Notes: a model not told the origin generated them from the sequence alone. Shown: positions 44,460 to 54,564, numbered from the stretch's first letter. The stretch: DNA of 64,000 nt from Sagittula sp. P11 (GCF_002814095.1 NZ_CP021913.1:1178001-1242000); one strand, 5' to 3'. Made by a program: numbers and translations.

Positions 44460-46172
44460 ATGGCCCGCCATCTCATCACATCTGCCATTCCGTACATCAA
44501 CGGCATCAAGCACCTGGGCAACCTCGTCGGCTCCCAGTTGCCCGCCGACCTCTATGCCCGCTACCTGCGCGCCCGTGGCCACGAAGTGCTGTATCTCTGC
44601 GCCACCGACGAACACGGCACCCCCGCCGAACTCGCCGCCGCCAAGGCGGGCAAGCCCGTGGCCGAATACTGCGCCGAGATGCACGAGGTGCAGTCGAAGA
44701 TCGCCGAGGGCTTCCGCCTCTCCTTCGACCATTTCGGCCGCTCCTCCTCCGACGCGAACAAGCGGCTCACCCAGCATTTCGCCAAGGTGCTGGACGAACA
44801 GGGCCTGATCCGCGAAGTCTCCGAAACCCAGATGTATTCGAAGGCCGACGGCCGCTTCCTGCCCGACCGCTACATCGAGGGCACCTGCCCGAACTGCGGC
44901 TTCGACAGCGCGCGCGGCGACCAGTGCGACAACTGCACCAAGCAGCTCGACCCGGTCGACCTGATCAACCCGCATTCCACCATCTCCGGCTCCACCGACC
45001 TCGAGATGCGCGAGACCAAGCACCTCTACCTCCGCCAGTCCGCCATGAAGGACGAGCTGGAGAAATGGATCGACACCCGCGAGGGCTGGCCGGTGCTGAC
45101 CACCTCCATCGCCAAGAAATGGCTCAACGACGGCGACGGCCTGCAGGACCGCGGCATCACCCGCGACCTCGACTGGGGCGTGCCGGTGCAGCGCGGCGAC
45201 GAGCCCTGGCCGGGCATGGAGGGCAAGGTCTTCTACGTCTGGTTCGACGCGCCCATCGAATACATCGCCTGCGGGCAGGAATGGGTCGACGCGGGCAAGG
45301 GGACCGACTGGGAACGCTGGTGGCGCACCGACAAGGGCGCGGACGACGTGCGCTACACGCAGTTCATGGGCAAGGACAACGTGCCCTTCCACACGCTTTC
45401 CTTCCCGGTCACGATCCTCGGTTCGGGCGAGCCTTGGAAGCTCGTCGATTACATCAAGTCCTTCAACTACCTGAACTATGACGGCGGACAGTTCTCCACC
45501 TCGCGCGGGCGCGGCGTCTTCATGGACCAGGCGCTGGAAATCCTGCCCGCCGACTACTGGCGCTGGTGGCTGCTGTCGCACGTGCCGGAAACCTCCGACG
45601 CCGAATTCACCTGGGAATCCTTCCAGTCCGGCGTGAACAAGGACCTCGCCGACGTGCTGGGCAACTTCGCCTCCCGCGTGACGAAGTTCTGCCGCTCCAA
45701 ATTCTCCGAGGCGGTACCCGAAGGCGGCACCCGCGGCGCGGCCGAGGAAAAGCTGGTCGCCGACATCACCGCCAAGGTCCGCGAGTACGAGACCCACATG
45801 GAGGCGATCGAGATCCGCAAGGCCGCCGCCGCCCTGCGCGCCGCCTGGGTGCTCGGCAACGAGTACCTGCAGGAGGTCGCGCCGTGGACCACCTTCAAGA
45901 CCGATCCCGAACAGGCCGCGATGCAGATCCGCCTCGCGCTGAACCTGATCCGCCTCTACGCGGTGATTTCCCGCCCCTTCATCCCCGACGCCTGCGCCGA
46001 CCTGCTGGCCGCCATGCAGACCGACGACGAAAGCTGGCCGGTCGACGTGCCCGCCGCCCTTGAAACGTTGCCCGAAGGTCACACATTCACCGTGCCGGAC
46101 GTCACCTTCCGCAAGATCACCGATGCGGAACGCGAAGATTGGCAGCAGCGTTTCGCTGGAACGCGGGCGTGA
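44460..46172 (+). CDS. metG: Methionyl-tRNA synthetase
   Basis: 570-residue class I synthetase charging tRNA-Met. N-terminal [17 protein letters not shown] carries the HIGH-type motif (KHLGN); CATDEHGTP follows; the zinc knuckle is CPNC...CDNC; the KMSKS-type loop is FSTSRGRG; the anticodon-binding helical domain fills the C-terminus ([30 protein letters not shown]). No C-terminal tRNA-binding (Trbp) domain, as in other short alphaproteobacterial MetG. GAAGGAAG lies before the ATG. Confidence 0.96.
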   Translation: MARHLITSAIPYINGIKHLGNLVGSQLPADLYARYLRARGHEVLYLCATDEHGTPAELAAAKAGKPVAEYCAEMHEVQSKIAEGFRLSFDHFGRSSSDANKRLTQHFAKVLDEQGLIREVSETQMYSKADGRFLPDRYIEGTCPNCGFDSARGDQCDNCTKQLDPVDLINPHSTISGSTDLEMRETKHLYLRQSAMKDELEKWIDTREGWPVLTTSIAKKWLNDGDGLQDRGITRDLDWGVPVQRGDEPWPGMEGKVFYVWFDAPIEYIACGQEWVDAGKGTDWERWWRTDKGADDVRYTQFMGKDNVPFHTLSFPVTILGSGEPWKLVDYIKSFNYLNYDGGQFSTSRGRGVFMDQALEILPADYWRWWLLSHVPETSDAEFTWESFQSGVNKDLADVLGNFASRVTKFCRSKFSEAVPEGGTRGAAEEKLVADITAKVREYETHMEAIEIRKAAAALRAAWVLGNEYLQEVAPWTTFKTDPEQAAMQIRLALNLIRLYAVISRPFIPDACADLLAAMQTDDESWPVDVPAALETLPEGHTFTVPDVTFRKITDAEREDWQQRFAGTRA

Positions 46173-46183
46173 GGGAGGACCAA

Positions 46184-46783
46184 TTGATCGTCACCACCAT
46201 CGAGGATGCGCTGAAGCTTCTGCTTGATTGGGTCGGTCGTCCCGACATCGCCATCCCTGAGCGGGACACGACACCCGGCCAGTTGCCGTGGCTGAAGCCC
46301 GTGACCGAGGTGTCGGATGCGCTCGGGCCGGATGTGTTCCATTCCGGGCTGCCGCTGCTCCTGACGCAGGACCGGATCTTCCGCCCCGAAGAGCTGCACG
46401 CCAGCAGCAACGGCTACATCACCTTCATCGTCGAGAGCCAGGGCGCCTACAGCCTCGGCTACCGCCCCGATTTCCCGGAACGCCTGTTCGTCTCGGGCGA
46501 CTGGGTGACGGGATCCGAGGAGACCGTTCCCCCGGGCTGGCGCCGCCTCCAGATGACGCCGGAGGATGCGCTCATCATGACGGTGCTGATCAACGGCTTC
46601 TTCGGCCTGTCGGGTCAGCTCCGCACGCGGGACGAGCCCGATTTCAACACACTGCCGCCGGAAACCGACGTGCGCGTCTGGCATCACCCGGCCATGGGGG
46701 CGCACTGGCCCGGTTTCTGGACCGACAGCGCCAGCAGCATGCTGCACTTCGGCGGTTTCGGTCAGACCCTGATGCGCGCCTGA
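46184..46783 (+). CDS. Small protein of unknown function downstream of metG
   Basis: 199 residues, not firmly recognised. Middle part (GYITFIVESQGAYSLGYRPDFPERLFVSGDW) weakly recalls SUKH/SMI1-KNR4-type domains found in bacterial immunity proteins; this is a guess. The start is uncertain: TTG at 46184 has an ideal GGGAGGA five bases upstream and lies 11 bases after the metG stop; GTG at 46169 overlaps the metG stop; ATG at 46139 would overlap metG by 34 bases. The TTG is preferred. Probably co-transcribed with metG. Confidence 0.6.
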   Translation: MIVTTIEDALKLLLDWVGRPDIAIPERDTTPGQLPWLKPVTEVSDALGPDVFHSGLPLLLTQDRIFRPEELHASSNGYITFIVESQGAYSLGYRPDFPERLFVSGDWVTGSEETVPPGWRRLQMTPEDALIMTVLINGFFGLSGQLRTRDEPDFNTLPPETDVRVWHHPAMGAHWPGFWTDSASSMLHFGGFGQTLMRA

Positions 46784-46986
46784 CAGCCGGTCGCGATGGC
46801 GCCGCCGTCCTCCGGCAGACCCGCGCCCCGCAGCTTCCGACGCCCGAACAGCGCCGCCCTGAACCGCAGCACCGCGCGCCTGCGCGCCCGGCGCCGGTGG
46901 CTTTGTACCCGCGCGGCAAAGCCCGCGGCCTCGGCACTGGCGGCCGCGTCCGGCACGATCCGGAGGATGGGAAAAGGATGGGACAT
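46762..46986 (-). CDS. Small basic protein, candidate gene (74 aa)
   Basis: 74 residues, arginine-rich (SHRRRARRRAVLRFRAALFG) with a C-terminal RRKLRGAGLPEDGG stretch weakly like the RxLxDIGL ending of DUF1127 proteins. Supported mainly by a good ribosome site: AGGAG six to seven bases before the ATG. It is divergent from the LysR gene (47077), a usual arrangement for a LysR target, and overlaps the 3' end of the plus-strand gene by 22 bases. Its reality is uncertain. Confidence 0.45.
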   Translation of the reverse strand: MSHPFPILRIVPDAAASAEAAGFAARVQSHRRRARRRAVLRFRAALFGRRKLRGAGLPEDGGAIATGCQARIRV

Positions 46987-47076
46987 CTCTCACTCCTGAA
47001 AGCCTGATGCGATCTGTGCCCAGCCTCCCACGGCAATTTCCTTGAAAATACTGGCGATGCGCGCAAACTGACTTTC

Positions 47077-47895
47077 ATGAATGAAAGTGCGCCCAGCCTC
47101 GACGATCTCGCGCTGTTCCTGCTCGTGGCGCAGCACGGCTCCCTCACCGCCGCCGCCAGGCTCTCGGGCACGCCGCTCCCCACGCTCTCCCGCCGCATGA
47201 CCGCGCTCGAGGCGCAGACCGGCCGTCCGCTCTTTCTGCGCGGCAGGGCGGGTTACGCGCTGACCGGCGAGGGCCGCGCGCTCGCCACCGAGGTCGCCGA
47301 CCTCTCCGCGCTCCGCCGCCGGGTCGACCGCTTCCTCGACAGCGACACCGGCCCGCGCCGGGTGCGCATCACCGCGGGCTTCTGGACCTCCCGCTTCCTC
47401 GCGCAGGCGCTGGCGCCGGACCCGACAGGTCACTGGGTGCCGGAGTTCCTGCCTTCGAATGCCGCCCTCGACCTCGCCCGCCGCGAGGCCGACATCGGCA
47501 TCCGCAACCGCGCGCCCGATCACCCGTGGCTGGCGCGGCAACGGGCCCGGCCCATCCTCTACGCGGTCTACGGGCTGCCCGGCGCGCCGGACCGCTTCGT
47601 CACCCTGCCCGCCAGCGCCGACAAGCCGCCCTCCCAGCGCTGGGTCCACGACCACCACGCCGACCGCATCCTGACCACCGCCAGCGACAGCCGCCTCTGC
47701 CTCGACCTCGCGCTGAACGGTTTCGGGCGGATCGTGCTGCCCTGCTTCGCCGGAGACACCGAGCCGGGCCTCGACCGCCTGTCGGAGCCCATCGACGCGC
47801 TGACCCACGACGAATGGCTGGTCTCCCACCACGAGGCCCGCCACGATCCCCCGATCCGCGCCGCGCTCGACGCGCTCGCACAGGTGCTGTGCTGA
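47077..47895 (+). CDS. LysR-family transcriptional regulator
   Basis: 272 residues, slightly short for the family (about 300). N-terminal winged helix DDLALFLLVAQHGSLTAAARLSGTPLPTLSRRMTALEAQTGRPLFLR is diagnostic; the C-terminal effector domain has ADIGIRNRAP and SDSRLCLDLALNGFGRIVLP. The divergent 90-base region to 46986 may hold its operator. Targets unknown; the small minus-strand gene and the downstream MATE exporter are candidates. Confidence 0.88.
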   Translation: MNESAPSLDDLALFLLVAQHGSLTAAARLSGTPLPTLSRRMTALEAQTGRPLFLRGRAGYALTGEGRALATEVADLSALRRRVDRFLDSDTGPRRVRITAGFWTSRFLAQALAPDPTGHWVPEFLPSNAALDLARREADIGIRNRAPDHPWLARQRARPILYAVYGLPGAPDRFVTLPASADKPPSQRWVHDHHADRILTTASDSRLCLDLALNGFGRIVLPCFAGDTEPGLDRLSEPIDALTHDEWLVSHHEARHDPPIRAALDALAQVLC

Positions 47896-47958
47896 GGGGC
47901 GCACGCCCCACGCGCAAACATTCTTGCCTTCGCATCCATTCGCGCCATCTGCGTCGCC

Positions 47959-49344
47959 ATGGCAAACGGCAAGCGAAACCGCGATCTCACCTCCGGCCCC
48001 GTCTCCCGCGCACTCTGGCGGGTCTCCGCGCCGATGAGCATCGGCATCCTCGGCACCCTCTCCGTAGGCATCGCCGACAGCGCCTTCCTCGCTCGCGCGG
48101 GCTCCGATTCGCTGACCGCCATCGGTTTCGTCTACCCGGTGATCGTCGCGCTCACCTCACTGAGCATCGGCATGGGCGCGGGCACCTCCGCCGTGGTCAG
48201 CCAGGCCTTCGGGCGCAACGGCAACGACGACGCCTATGCCGCGCGCCTCGCCCTCCACGCGCTGATCGTCGCGGCGCTGCTGGGCCTCGTCACCGCCACG
48301 GCCTTCTACCTCTCCGCCCCCGCGATCTTCTCCCTCATGGGCGCCACCGACGCCGTCCGGGACGAGGCGCTGTCCTTCGTGCCGTGGTGGTGCGCCTCCT
48401 TCCCCTTCATGGTCGCCGCCATGGGGCTGAACGCCGTGTTCCGCGCGGGCGGCGAAAGCCACATCTCCGCCACCGTCATGGTCGCGCAGGCGCTCCTCAA
48501 CATCGCGCTCGACCCGCTGTTCATCTTCGGCGCGGCCTTCATCCCCGCCATGGGGACCGAGGGCGCGGGCATCGCCACCTTCCTCGCCCGCACGCTGGGT
48601 TGCCTCGGGCTGGTGATCTTCTCGCTCCGCAGCGGGCGCCTGTCGATCAGCCGGACCTGCCTGAACGGCCTCGGCGAAAGCATGCGCGACATCGCCCGGA
48701 TCGGCGGCCCCGCCGCGCTCTCGAACGCGATCAACCCGTTGGGCCTGTCGCTTGTCACCTCCGCCGCCGCGATGCTGGGCGATGCCGCCGTCGCGGGCTT
48801 CGGCGCCGCCACCCGTGTGCAGTCGCTGCTCTTCGTGCCGATGCTGGCGATGTCGGCGGGGATCGGCCCGGTCGTGGGCCAGGCCTGGGGCGCCGAGAAA
48901 CACGACCGCGCCCGCGCCGCCACGCGGCTCACCTTCCTCGCCTGCGCGGGCTACGGCGCGCTCTTGGCCGCCGTGCTGTCGGTCGCGGCGCCCACCCTCG
49001 CCCACCTGATGACCGACGGAGGCGAGGCCGCCGACCATGCCACCACCTACCTGCGCTGGGGCGCGACAGGCTTCTTCGGCTACGGCATCCTCGTGACCGC
49101 CAACGCGGCGATGAACGCCCGCGACCGGGCACTCTGGTCCATGGGCCTCTCGGCCAGCCGCATCGCGCTGGTCTACGTGCCGCTCGCATGGCTGGGCGCC
49201 AGCGTGGCGGGCTTTGCGGGCATCGTCGGGGCCTTCGTGCTGTCGAACCTCTGGGCGGTGGCGGGCGCGCTCTGGCTCTGCAACCGCGCGGGCCTCCTGG
49301 ACCTCTCCGGCCTGAAGGACACCCGCCTCTCCGGCACGACCTGA
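47959..49344 (+). CDS. MATE-family multidrug exporter
   Basis: 461-residue inner-membrane protein with 12 predicted helices in two related halves, typical of NorM/DinF exporters that expel cationic compounds using Na+ or H+. Landmarks: SAPMSIGILGTLSVGIADSAFLARAG at the start, GMGAGTSAVVSQAFGRNGNDDAYAARLA, GPAALSNAINPLGLSLVTSAAAMLG opening the second half, and GPVVGQAWGAEKHDRARAA. Starts 63 bases after the LysR gene, same strand, so it may share its regulation. Confidence 0.88.
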   Translation: MANGKRNRDLTSGPVSRALWRVSAPMSIGILGTLSVGIADSAFLARAGSDSLTAIGFVYPVIVALTSLSIGMGAGTSAVVSQAFGRNGNDDAYAARLALHALIVAALLGLVTATAFYLSAPAIFSLMGATDAVRDEALSFVPWWCASFPFMVAAMGLNAVFRAGGESHISATVMVAQALLNIALDPLFIFGAAFIPAMGTEGAGIATFLARTLGCLGLVIFSLRSGRLSISRTCLNGLGESMRDIARIGGPAALSNAINPLGLSLVTSAAAMLGDAAVAGFGAATRVQSLLFVPMLAMSAGIGPVVGQAWGAEKHDRARAATRLTFLACAGYGALLAAVLSVAAPTLAHLMTDGGEAADHATTYLRWGATGFFGYGILVTANAAMNARDRALWSMGLSASRIALVYVPLAWLGASVAGFAGIVGAFVLSNLWAVAGALWLCNRAGLLDLSGLKDTRLSGTT

Positions 49345-49472
49345 CGGCCCGCCCGCACAGTTCGCCCGGACCCACGCGAACCGGCGATCCCCCGCCGGAC
49401 CCGCGACCGCGCGGGAACGCCACCACCTCCTCGACGGTTTGTCTTCCAACGATCCCCAGAGGAGACACCGAC

Positions 49473-49832
49473 ATGAAACCGCATATCGCCGCCACCGCCC
49501 TCTTCCTCAGCGCCGCCCCCGCCGCCGCGCAGGACAACGAGGCGACGCTGGCGTTCAACAACCATTGCCGGACGTGCCATTCCCTCGACGAGGGCGACAA
49601 CCGCCTCGGCCCCAACCTGTACGGCATCGTCGGGCGAGAGGCCGGCAGCCTGGAGGATTACGGCTATTCCGACGCCCTCGCCCGTGCCGATTTCGCATGG
49701 GACGCCGAAACCCTCGACGCCTTCATCGAGGACCCCGACGCCGTGGTCCCCGGCCACAACATGAAGCCCTTCTCCGGCATCGCCGAGGCCGAGACCCGCG
49801 CCACCATCGTCGAGGCGCTCTCCGACGGCTGA
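49473..49832 (+). CDS. Class I c-type cytochrome
   Basis: 119 residues: signal peptide (MKPHIAATALFLSAAPAAA, cleavage before QDN), then a single haem motif CRTCH with the LGPNLYGIVGREAG loop and the axial methionine in PGHNMKPFSG. A small soluble periplasmic electron carrier of the cytochrome c2/c552 type. AGAGGAGA precedes the ATG. It is flanked by unrelated genes, so its redox partner is not indicated. Confidence 0.92.
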   Translation: MKPHIAATALFLSAAPAAAQDNEATLAFNNHCRTCHSLDEGDNRLGPNLYGIVGREAGSLEDYGYSDALARADFAWDAETLDAFIEDPDAVVPGHNMKPFSGIAEAETRATIVEALSDG

Positions 49833-49937
49833 CGCCCGCGGCGGACCACCTGCAAGACCACGGCCCGCGCGCGCCCCGCGATTGACAGGGCGCGGCGCGC
49901 TTGCTACCCGGCGCGCCTTACCGCGAAAGGGCAGCAC

Positions 49938-50855
49938 ATGGCACGCAAGCGCAAGGGCCGGGACATTTCCGGCTGGCTGATCGTCGACAAACCGGCGGGC
50001 ATCACGTCCACCGCCGTCGTGAACAAGGTCCGCTGGGCGCTGGAAGCGAAGAAGGCGGGCCATGCCGGCACGCTCGACCCGGAGGCGACGGGCCTTCTGG
50101 CCGTGGCCTTGGGCGAGGCGACAAAGACCGTGCCCTACATCACCGACGCGACGAAGGCCTACGCCTTCACCATCCGGCTCGGGCAGGCGACCAACACCGA
50201 CGACACCGAGGGCGAGGTCACAGCCGAAAGCGATCTCCGCCCCTCGGACGACGAGATCAAGGAGGCGCTGCACGGCTTCGTCGGAGAGATCATGCAGGTC
50301 CCGCCGCAGTTCTCGGCGGTGAAGATCGACGGCGAACGCGCCTACAAGCGCGCCCGCGACGGCGAGGAGATGGAGATCGCCGCCCGCCCGCTCTGGGTCG
50401 AGGAGCTGGTGCTGACCGACCGCCCCGACGCCGACACCGCCGTGCTGGAAATGACCTGCGGCAAGGGCGGCTATGTCCGCTCCATCGCCCGCGACCTCGG
50501 CCAGACGCTCGGCTGCCACGCCCATGTCCTGACGCTGCGCCGCCTCTGGTCCGGACCCTTCGACCTCGAAAACGCCGTGACGCTGGACCAGATCGACGCA
50601 GAGGCCCGCACCCCCGCCCTAGACGCCCGGCTCCTGCCGGTCGAGGCGGGGCTGGCCGACCTTCCCGAACTGAAAGCCACCGCCGAGGGCGCGACGCGCC
50701 TCAGGAACGGCAACCCGGGCATGGTCCTTGCAGCGGGCGGCATCGAATACGGCGACGAGGCCTGGGCCAGCCACGACGGCCGTCCGGTCGCCGTGGGCCG
50801 CTACAAGGCCGGCGAACTCCACCCCGTCCGCGTCTTCAACCTGCCCGACGCCTGA
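49938..50855 (+). CDS. truB: tRNA pseudouridine-55 synthase
   Basis: 305-residue enzyme making pseudouridine at position 55 of the tRNA T loop. Hallmarks: [30 protein letters not shown] with the catalytic Asp in [28 protein letters not shown], and [15 protein letters not shown]. Normal length. In many bacteria it is linked to rbfA/infB; no such link here. AAAGGGCAGC before the ATG is a weak ribosome site. Confidence 0.95.
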   Translation: MARKRKGRDISGWLIVDKPAGITSTAVVNKVRWALEAKKAGHAGTLDPEATGLLAVALGEATKTVPYITDATKAYAFTIRLGQATNTDDTEGEVTAESDLRPSDDEIKEALHGFVGEIMQVPPQFSAVKIDGERAYKRARDGEEMEIAARPLWVEELVLTDRPDADTAVLEMTCGKGGYVRSIARDLGQTLGCHAHVLTLRRLWSGPFDLENAVTLDQIDAEARTPALDARLLPVEAGLADLPELKATAEGATRLRNGNPGMVLAAGGIEYGDEAWASHDGRPVAVGRYKAGELHPVRVFNLPDA

Positions 50856-51162
50856 CCCTCTGCCGAAACGCCTTGGCGCGCGTCATCCCGGCGCGCGCGA
50901 GCGCCGCAAAACGACCTGCGCCCCCCTTCGCCGCAACAGACGCAGCGCCCCCTTGCCACAGCACCATGCCGTCCGGCTTGCGTCCGGTCGCCGTTTCCGT
51001 ATCCTTCACACGAATTGGACAGGGACATACGCCCGATGAAATCTGCGGACCGAACCATCTGAATCCGTCCCCGCGCTGAAGCCCGGGGAAATTGCGCGCC
51101 GCCCTCAGCGGCAGCGCTGGTTTTGCATGTGCGCACACATGCCGATCATTCAGAGGTCCCAG
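50856..51162. other. Intergenic stretch before the CatB-type gene
   Basis: About 300 bases with no supported gene. Short frames here lack ribosome sites. The region is slightly richer in A/T around 50995-51060 and presumably contains the promoter of the acetyltransferase gene; no element is convincing. Confidence 0.5.
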
Positions 51163-51798
51163 ATGAAAAACCACTTCGAAAGCCCTTTCCGGGGCATCAC
51201 GCTGGACAAGCAGGTCACCAATCCGAACATCCTTGTCGGACGGTTCAGCTACTATTCAGGCTACTATCACGGCCACAGCTTCGACGACTGCGCCCGCTAC
51301 CTCCTGCCGGACGAGGGCGTCGACCGCCTCCTGATCGGCAGCTTCTGCTCCATCGGATCGGGCGCCGCCTTCATCATGGCGGGCAACCAGGGACACAGGA
51401 ACGACTGGGTCAGCACGTTCCCCTTCTACTGGATGTCAGACGTGCCGGCCTTTGCGGGCGCCGAAAACGGCTACAGTTCGGCCGGTGACACGGTCATCGG
51501 AAACGACGTCTGGATCGGCTCCGAAGCCATCGTCATGCCCGGCGTCAGGATCGGCGACGGCGCGGTGATCGGCACGCGCGCCGTGGTGACGCGGGATGTC
51601 GCCCCCTACGCCATCGTCGGCGGAAACCCGGCCCGGGAAATCCGCAAGAGGTTCGACGATGCCCGCATCGCCCTCCTGCTCGAACTCCAATGGTGGGCAT
51701 GGACGGAAGACCAGTTGCATCAGGCGATGCCCCTCCTCACCAGCGGCGACATCGAAGCGCTGCACGCCCACTGGAGCACGCATATCCGCAACCGCTAG
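51163..51798 (+). CDS. catB: Type B (xenobiotic) chloramphenicol O-acetyltransferase
   Basis: 211 residues, the CatB length, of the left-handed beta-helix hexapeptide acyltransferase group. Near-identical family landmarks: [40 protein letters not shown] (His is the catalytic base), [47 protein letters not shown] and [13 protein letters not shown]. Acetyl-CoA-dependent acetylation of chloramphenicol is the known reaction of close relatives; environmental members may have other acceptors. Start 51163 (MKNHFESP) matches CatB N-termini; the ATG at 51127 adds 12 atypical residues. No attC or integrase is seen nearby. Confidence 0.88.
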   Translation: MKNHFESPFRGITLDKQVTNPNILVGRFSYYSGYYHGHSFDDCARYLLPDEGVDRLLIGSFCSIGSGAAFIMAGNQGHRNDWVSTFPFYWMSDVPAFAGAENGYSSAGDTVIGNDVWIGSEAIVMPGVRIGDGAVIGTRAVVTRDVAPYAIVGGNPAREIRKRFDDARIALLLELQWWAWTEDQLHQAMPLLTSGDIEALHAHWSTHIRNR

Positions 51799-52246
51799 AC
51801 CGAAGCGCCCGCCATCGATCCGGTGGCGGGCGTCCAACCGTCCGCAATGGGCACGAAGCCCTCATCGCGCTCCGCGCCCTTACTCTGCGTGCACATCTTC
51901 ATGTCGTGCCAAGGGCAATGCCCCGGCGCCCGTCCCCTATGGGCCAGACCGGGCAAATCCGGCCTGCCGAAAGCGAAGGGCCCGCCGAAACGAACAGCCC
52001 AGGCCACCGCCCCGGCCCAACGCCACACGCGCCCCCGCGCTCCGGTCGGGGCGGCGGGGTGGGCGGGTGGGCGACGGCCCGAGCGGGGCACGGGGGCGCG
52101 TTTCACGGGGCTCACACCTGAACCACGTCTGCGACGCCTCCCGTTCCCGTGTCCCGCCATGCGGCAGCCACAACGGCGTCACGCGCTGCCAACCGCAGAA
52201 CACTCAGCCGGCCCGCACATCCACCGCCGGTCATGCCGTTCCCGGA
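51799..52246. other. Gene-free stretch after catB
   Basis: About 450 bases. It starts with a perfect nine-base-pair hairpin, CGCCCGCCA / TGGCGGGCG (51806-51832), a likely terminator of catB although no T run follows. The rest is very G+C-rich with only chance open frames. It lies between convergent genes. Confidence 0.6.
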
Positions 52247-53068
52247 TCAGCGCAGCATCCGGATCCAGCGGTGCAGCGCGTCCAGCGCCTCCGGTTCGTC
52301 GAGGAAGGGGATGTGCCCCCGCCCCTTCACCTCCACCGCGATCATGTCCGGGCGCCGCGCCTTCATCTCCTCGAAGGTCTCGCGCGACAGCAGGTCGGAG
52401 TTCTCGCCCCGCAGCGCACAAAGCGGCAGCCCCTTGAAGGCGTCGAAGAACGGCCAGAGGTCGGCCACCGGCTGCGCTCCGCCGCCCAGCACCGCCTCGC
52501 GCAGGTTCGGGTCGTAGGTCAGGCCGACCCCGTCCTCCTCCTGCACGAAGATCCGCTCCGCCTCCTCCAGCCAGCGGCTCTCCGGCACGCCGACGAAGCC
52601 GGTCATCAGCTCCGCCCGCCGCGCCGCGACCTCCGCCAGCGTCTTCTGCGGCGGCCTGCGCCCGAGGTAGCCCTTGATGACCTCCAGCCCGGCGTCCGCG
52701 ATCTCCGGCCCGATGTCGTTCAGCGCCACGCCCATCAGCCGGTCCTTCACCGTCGCGGCCAGCCCCATGGCGATCAGCCCCCCGCGCGAGGTGCCCAGCA
52801 CGGCGGCCTGCTTCAGCCCGAGGTGATCCAGCAGCTCGACCGTGTCGCGCCCCTCCACCGGGATCGTGTAGGTCGACCAGTCCGCCCAGCCCGACTGCCC
52901 CCGCCCGCGATAGTCCGGGCGGATCAGCCGCACGCCCTCCAGATGCGGCGCCACGAAATCGAAATCCCGCCCGTCGCGTGTCAGCCCCGCAAGGCAGACC
53001 AGGGGCACACCCTCGCCCTCGTCGCGGTAGAATATCTCCACCCCGTCGGACGTCGTGAAATTCGCCAT
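52247..53068 (-). CDS. Alpha/beta hydrolase
   Basis: 273 residues of the alpha/beta hydrolase fold: VPLVCLAGLTRDGRDF (oxyanion region), RPDYRGRGQS, nucleophile elbow GTSRGG (serine), a cap of about 80 residues, and the catalytic His in VKGRGHIPFLDEPE. Substrate unknown. It is the last gene of a minus-strand operon; GTGATG at the start overlaps the stop of the haloacid dehalogenase gene, and the ATG at 53068 is taken, with GAGAGGG upstream. The neighbours suggest breakdown of a halogenated or ester-containing compound. Confidence 0.85.
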   Translation of the reverse strand: MANFTTSDGVEIFYRDEGEGVPLVCLAGLTRDGRDFDFVAPHLEGVRLIRPDYRGRGQSGWADWSTYTIPVEGRDTVELLDHLGLKQAAVLGTSRGGLIAMGLAATVKDRLMGVALNDIGPEIADAGLEVIKGYLGRRPPQKTLAEVAARRAELMTGFVGVPESRWLEEAERIFVQEEDGVGLTYDPNLREAVLGGGAQPVADLWPFFDAFKGLPLCALRGENSDLLSRETFEEMKARRPDMIAVEVKGRGHIPFLDEPEALDALHRWIRMLR

Positions 53069-53742
53069 CACACCCTCTCCGGTATCGTCGTCAGATCCTT
53101 CATCACATGGTCGGGCGAAGCCATCAGCCGGTCCATCGGCAAATCGCCGCGGTTCACCCAGACCGTCTCGAAGCCGTAGGCCGCCGCCCCCGCCGCGTCC
53201 CAGCCGTTCGACGACACGAACAGCACCTCGCCCGGCGCCACGCCAAAGGCCGTGCCCACCATGTCATAGACCGCACGGGCGGGCTTGAAGACCCGGACCG
53301 CCTCCACCGACAGCACCTCGTCGAGGTAGAGCCCCACGCCCGAGGACTCCACCGCCCCTTCCAGCATGTCGCGGCTGCCGTTCGACAGGATCCCCGTCGC
53401 GACGCCCTTCGCCTTCAGCGCCGCCAGCATGAAGGGCACCTCGCGGTAGGCGGGCAGTTCCCAGTAGACCGCCAGCAGGCGCTCGCGCAGCTCCGGGTCG
53501 TCCAGCCCCGCGCGCTCCATCGCCCAGTCGAGCCCGTCCATCGTCAGGGTCCAGAACGGCACGTAATCGCCCGTCACCGCCCTCAGCCACGAATACTCGA
53601 GCTGCTTGCGCCGCCAGTCCTCCGCCACCTGTCCCCAGACCGCCGCCAAGGCCTCGCGCCCCGATTCCTCGGCCACGACACGCGCCGCGGCGGCCACGTC
53701 GAAGAGCGTGCCGTAGGCGTCGAACACCACAACCTTCGCCAT
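53068..53742 (-). CDS. Haloacid dehalogenase, type II (L-2-haloacid)
   Basis: 224-residue HAD enzyme hydrolysing the carbon-halogen bond of short L-2-haloalkanoates with inversion. Nucleophile Asp8 in FDAYGTLFD, then GILSNGS (Ser-Asn), VFKPA (Lys) and FVSSNGWDAAGA (SSNxWD), the specific signature of L-2-haloacid dehalogenases as distinct from phosphatases. Marine producers of haloacids make this sensible. Ends overlapping the alpha/beta hydrolase start; begins three bases after the SDR stop. Confidence 0.92.
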   Translation of the reverse strand: MAKVVVFDAYGTLFDVAAAARVVAEESGREALAAVWGQVAEDWRRKQLEYSWLRAVTGDYVPFWTLTMDGLDWAMERAGLDDPELRERLLAVYWELPAYREVPFMLAALKAKGVATGILSNGSRDMLEGAVESSGVGLYLDEVLSVEAVRVFKPARAVYDMVGTAFGVAPGEVLFVSSNGWDAAGAAAYGFETVWVNRGDLPMDRLMASPDHVMKDLTTIPERV

Positions 53743-53745
53743 CCC

Positions 53746-54564
53746 TCAGCGCTCCAGCCAGGCCTTGAAGGCCGCGTCGTAATCGCCGTGCCAGCGCGAC
53801 AGCGGCGGGCGGTTCTCCACGATGTCGCCCGCGGCCCAGAGGATGCGCTTCTCGTCCGTCGCCCGGTCCACGTCGTTGTCGGGGCAGAGGATGTAGAAAT
53901 CGTCCCGGTCCAGTGCCGCCATCAGGAAGTCCACAAGCTGCTCCGCCGTCCAGGCGCCGGCGGGCTTCTCCGTCCGGCCCTGCCGCGTCAGCCCGGTCCA
54001 GACGAAGCCCGGGATCAGCAGCCGCGCCTCTACGCGGCAGCCCTCGCGCCCGCGCAGGTCGTGCTGCACGGCTTCGGCAAAGGCCTTCACCCCGGCCTTC
54101 GCGGCGTTGTAGGCCGGGTCGCCCGGCGGCGTGGTGATGCCCTGCTTCGACCCGGTCATGACGATCAGCCCCGGCGCGCCGCTGGCGATCATCGCGGGCG
54201 CCAGCACCTGTACCGTGTGCACCAGCCCCATCAGGTTGACGTCGATCACCCGGCCCCATGTGCCGCGCTCGTCGAAGACGTCCGATCCGGGCTGGATCGC
54301 GGCGTTGGCGAACAGCGCGGAAACCGGGCCAAGCTCGCGCTCCACCCGCACCTTCAGCGCCTCCAGCGCCGCGCGGTCGGTCACGTCCACGGCCACGCCC
54401 AGCGCGCCGGTCTCCGCCGCCGCCCGCTCCAGCGCCGGGCCGGGCAGGTCGGCAATCGCCACCTTCATGCCCAGCGCCACCAGCCGCCCCACGATCTCCA
54501 GCCCGATGCCCGAGGCCCCGCCCGTCACCACCGCCACGTTGTCCTTCGCCAAGACCGGATGCAT
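53746..54564 (-). CDS. Short-chain dehydrogenase/reductase
   Basis: 272-residue NAD(P)-dependent oxidoreductase: GGASGIG cofactor motif (TGGASGIGLE), NAAIQPG (NAG-type), Ser in VMTGSKQG and YNAAKAG (Tyr-x3-Lys). Substrate unknown. The ATG at 54564 has AGGGAG seven bases upstream; the longer frame from 54723 runs into the FKBP promoter region and lacks similarity. First gene of the SDR-dehalogenase-hydrolase operon. Confidence 0.88.
   Translation of the reverse strand: MHPVLAKDNVAVVTGGASGIGLEIVGRLVALGMKVAIADLPGPALERAAAETGALGVAVDVTDRAALEALKVRVERELGPVSALFANAAIQPGSDVFDERGTWGRVIDVNLMGLVHTVQVLAPAMIASGAPGLIVMTGSKQGITTPPGDPAYNAAKAGVKAFAEAVQHDLRGREGCRVEARLLIPGFVWTGLTRQGRTEKPAGAWTAEQLVDFLMAALDRDDFYILCPDNDVDRATDEKRILWAAGDIVENRPPLSRWHGDYDAAFKAWLER

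Noticed and set aside
51127-51835. Integron gene cassette carrying catB
   Set aside because: No core sites or attC-like arms around the gene; the downstream hairpin lacks the attC consensus.
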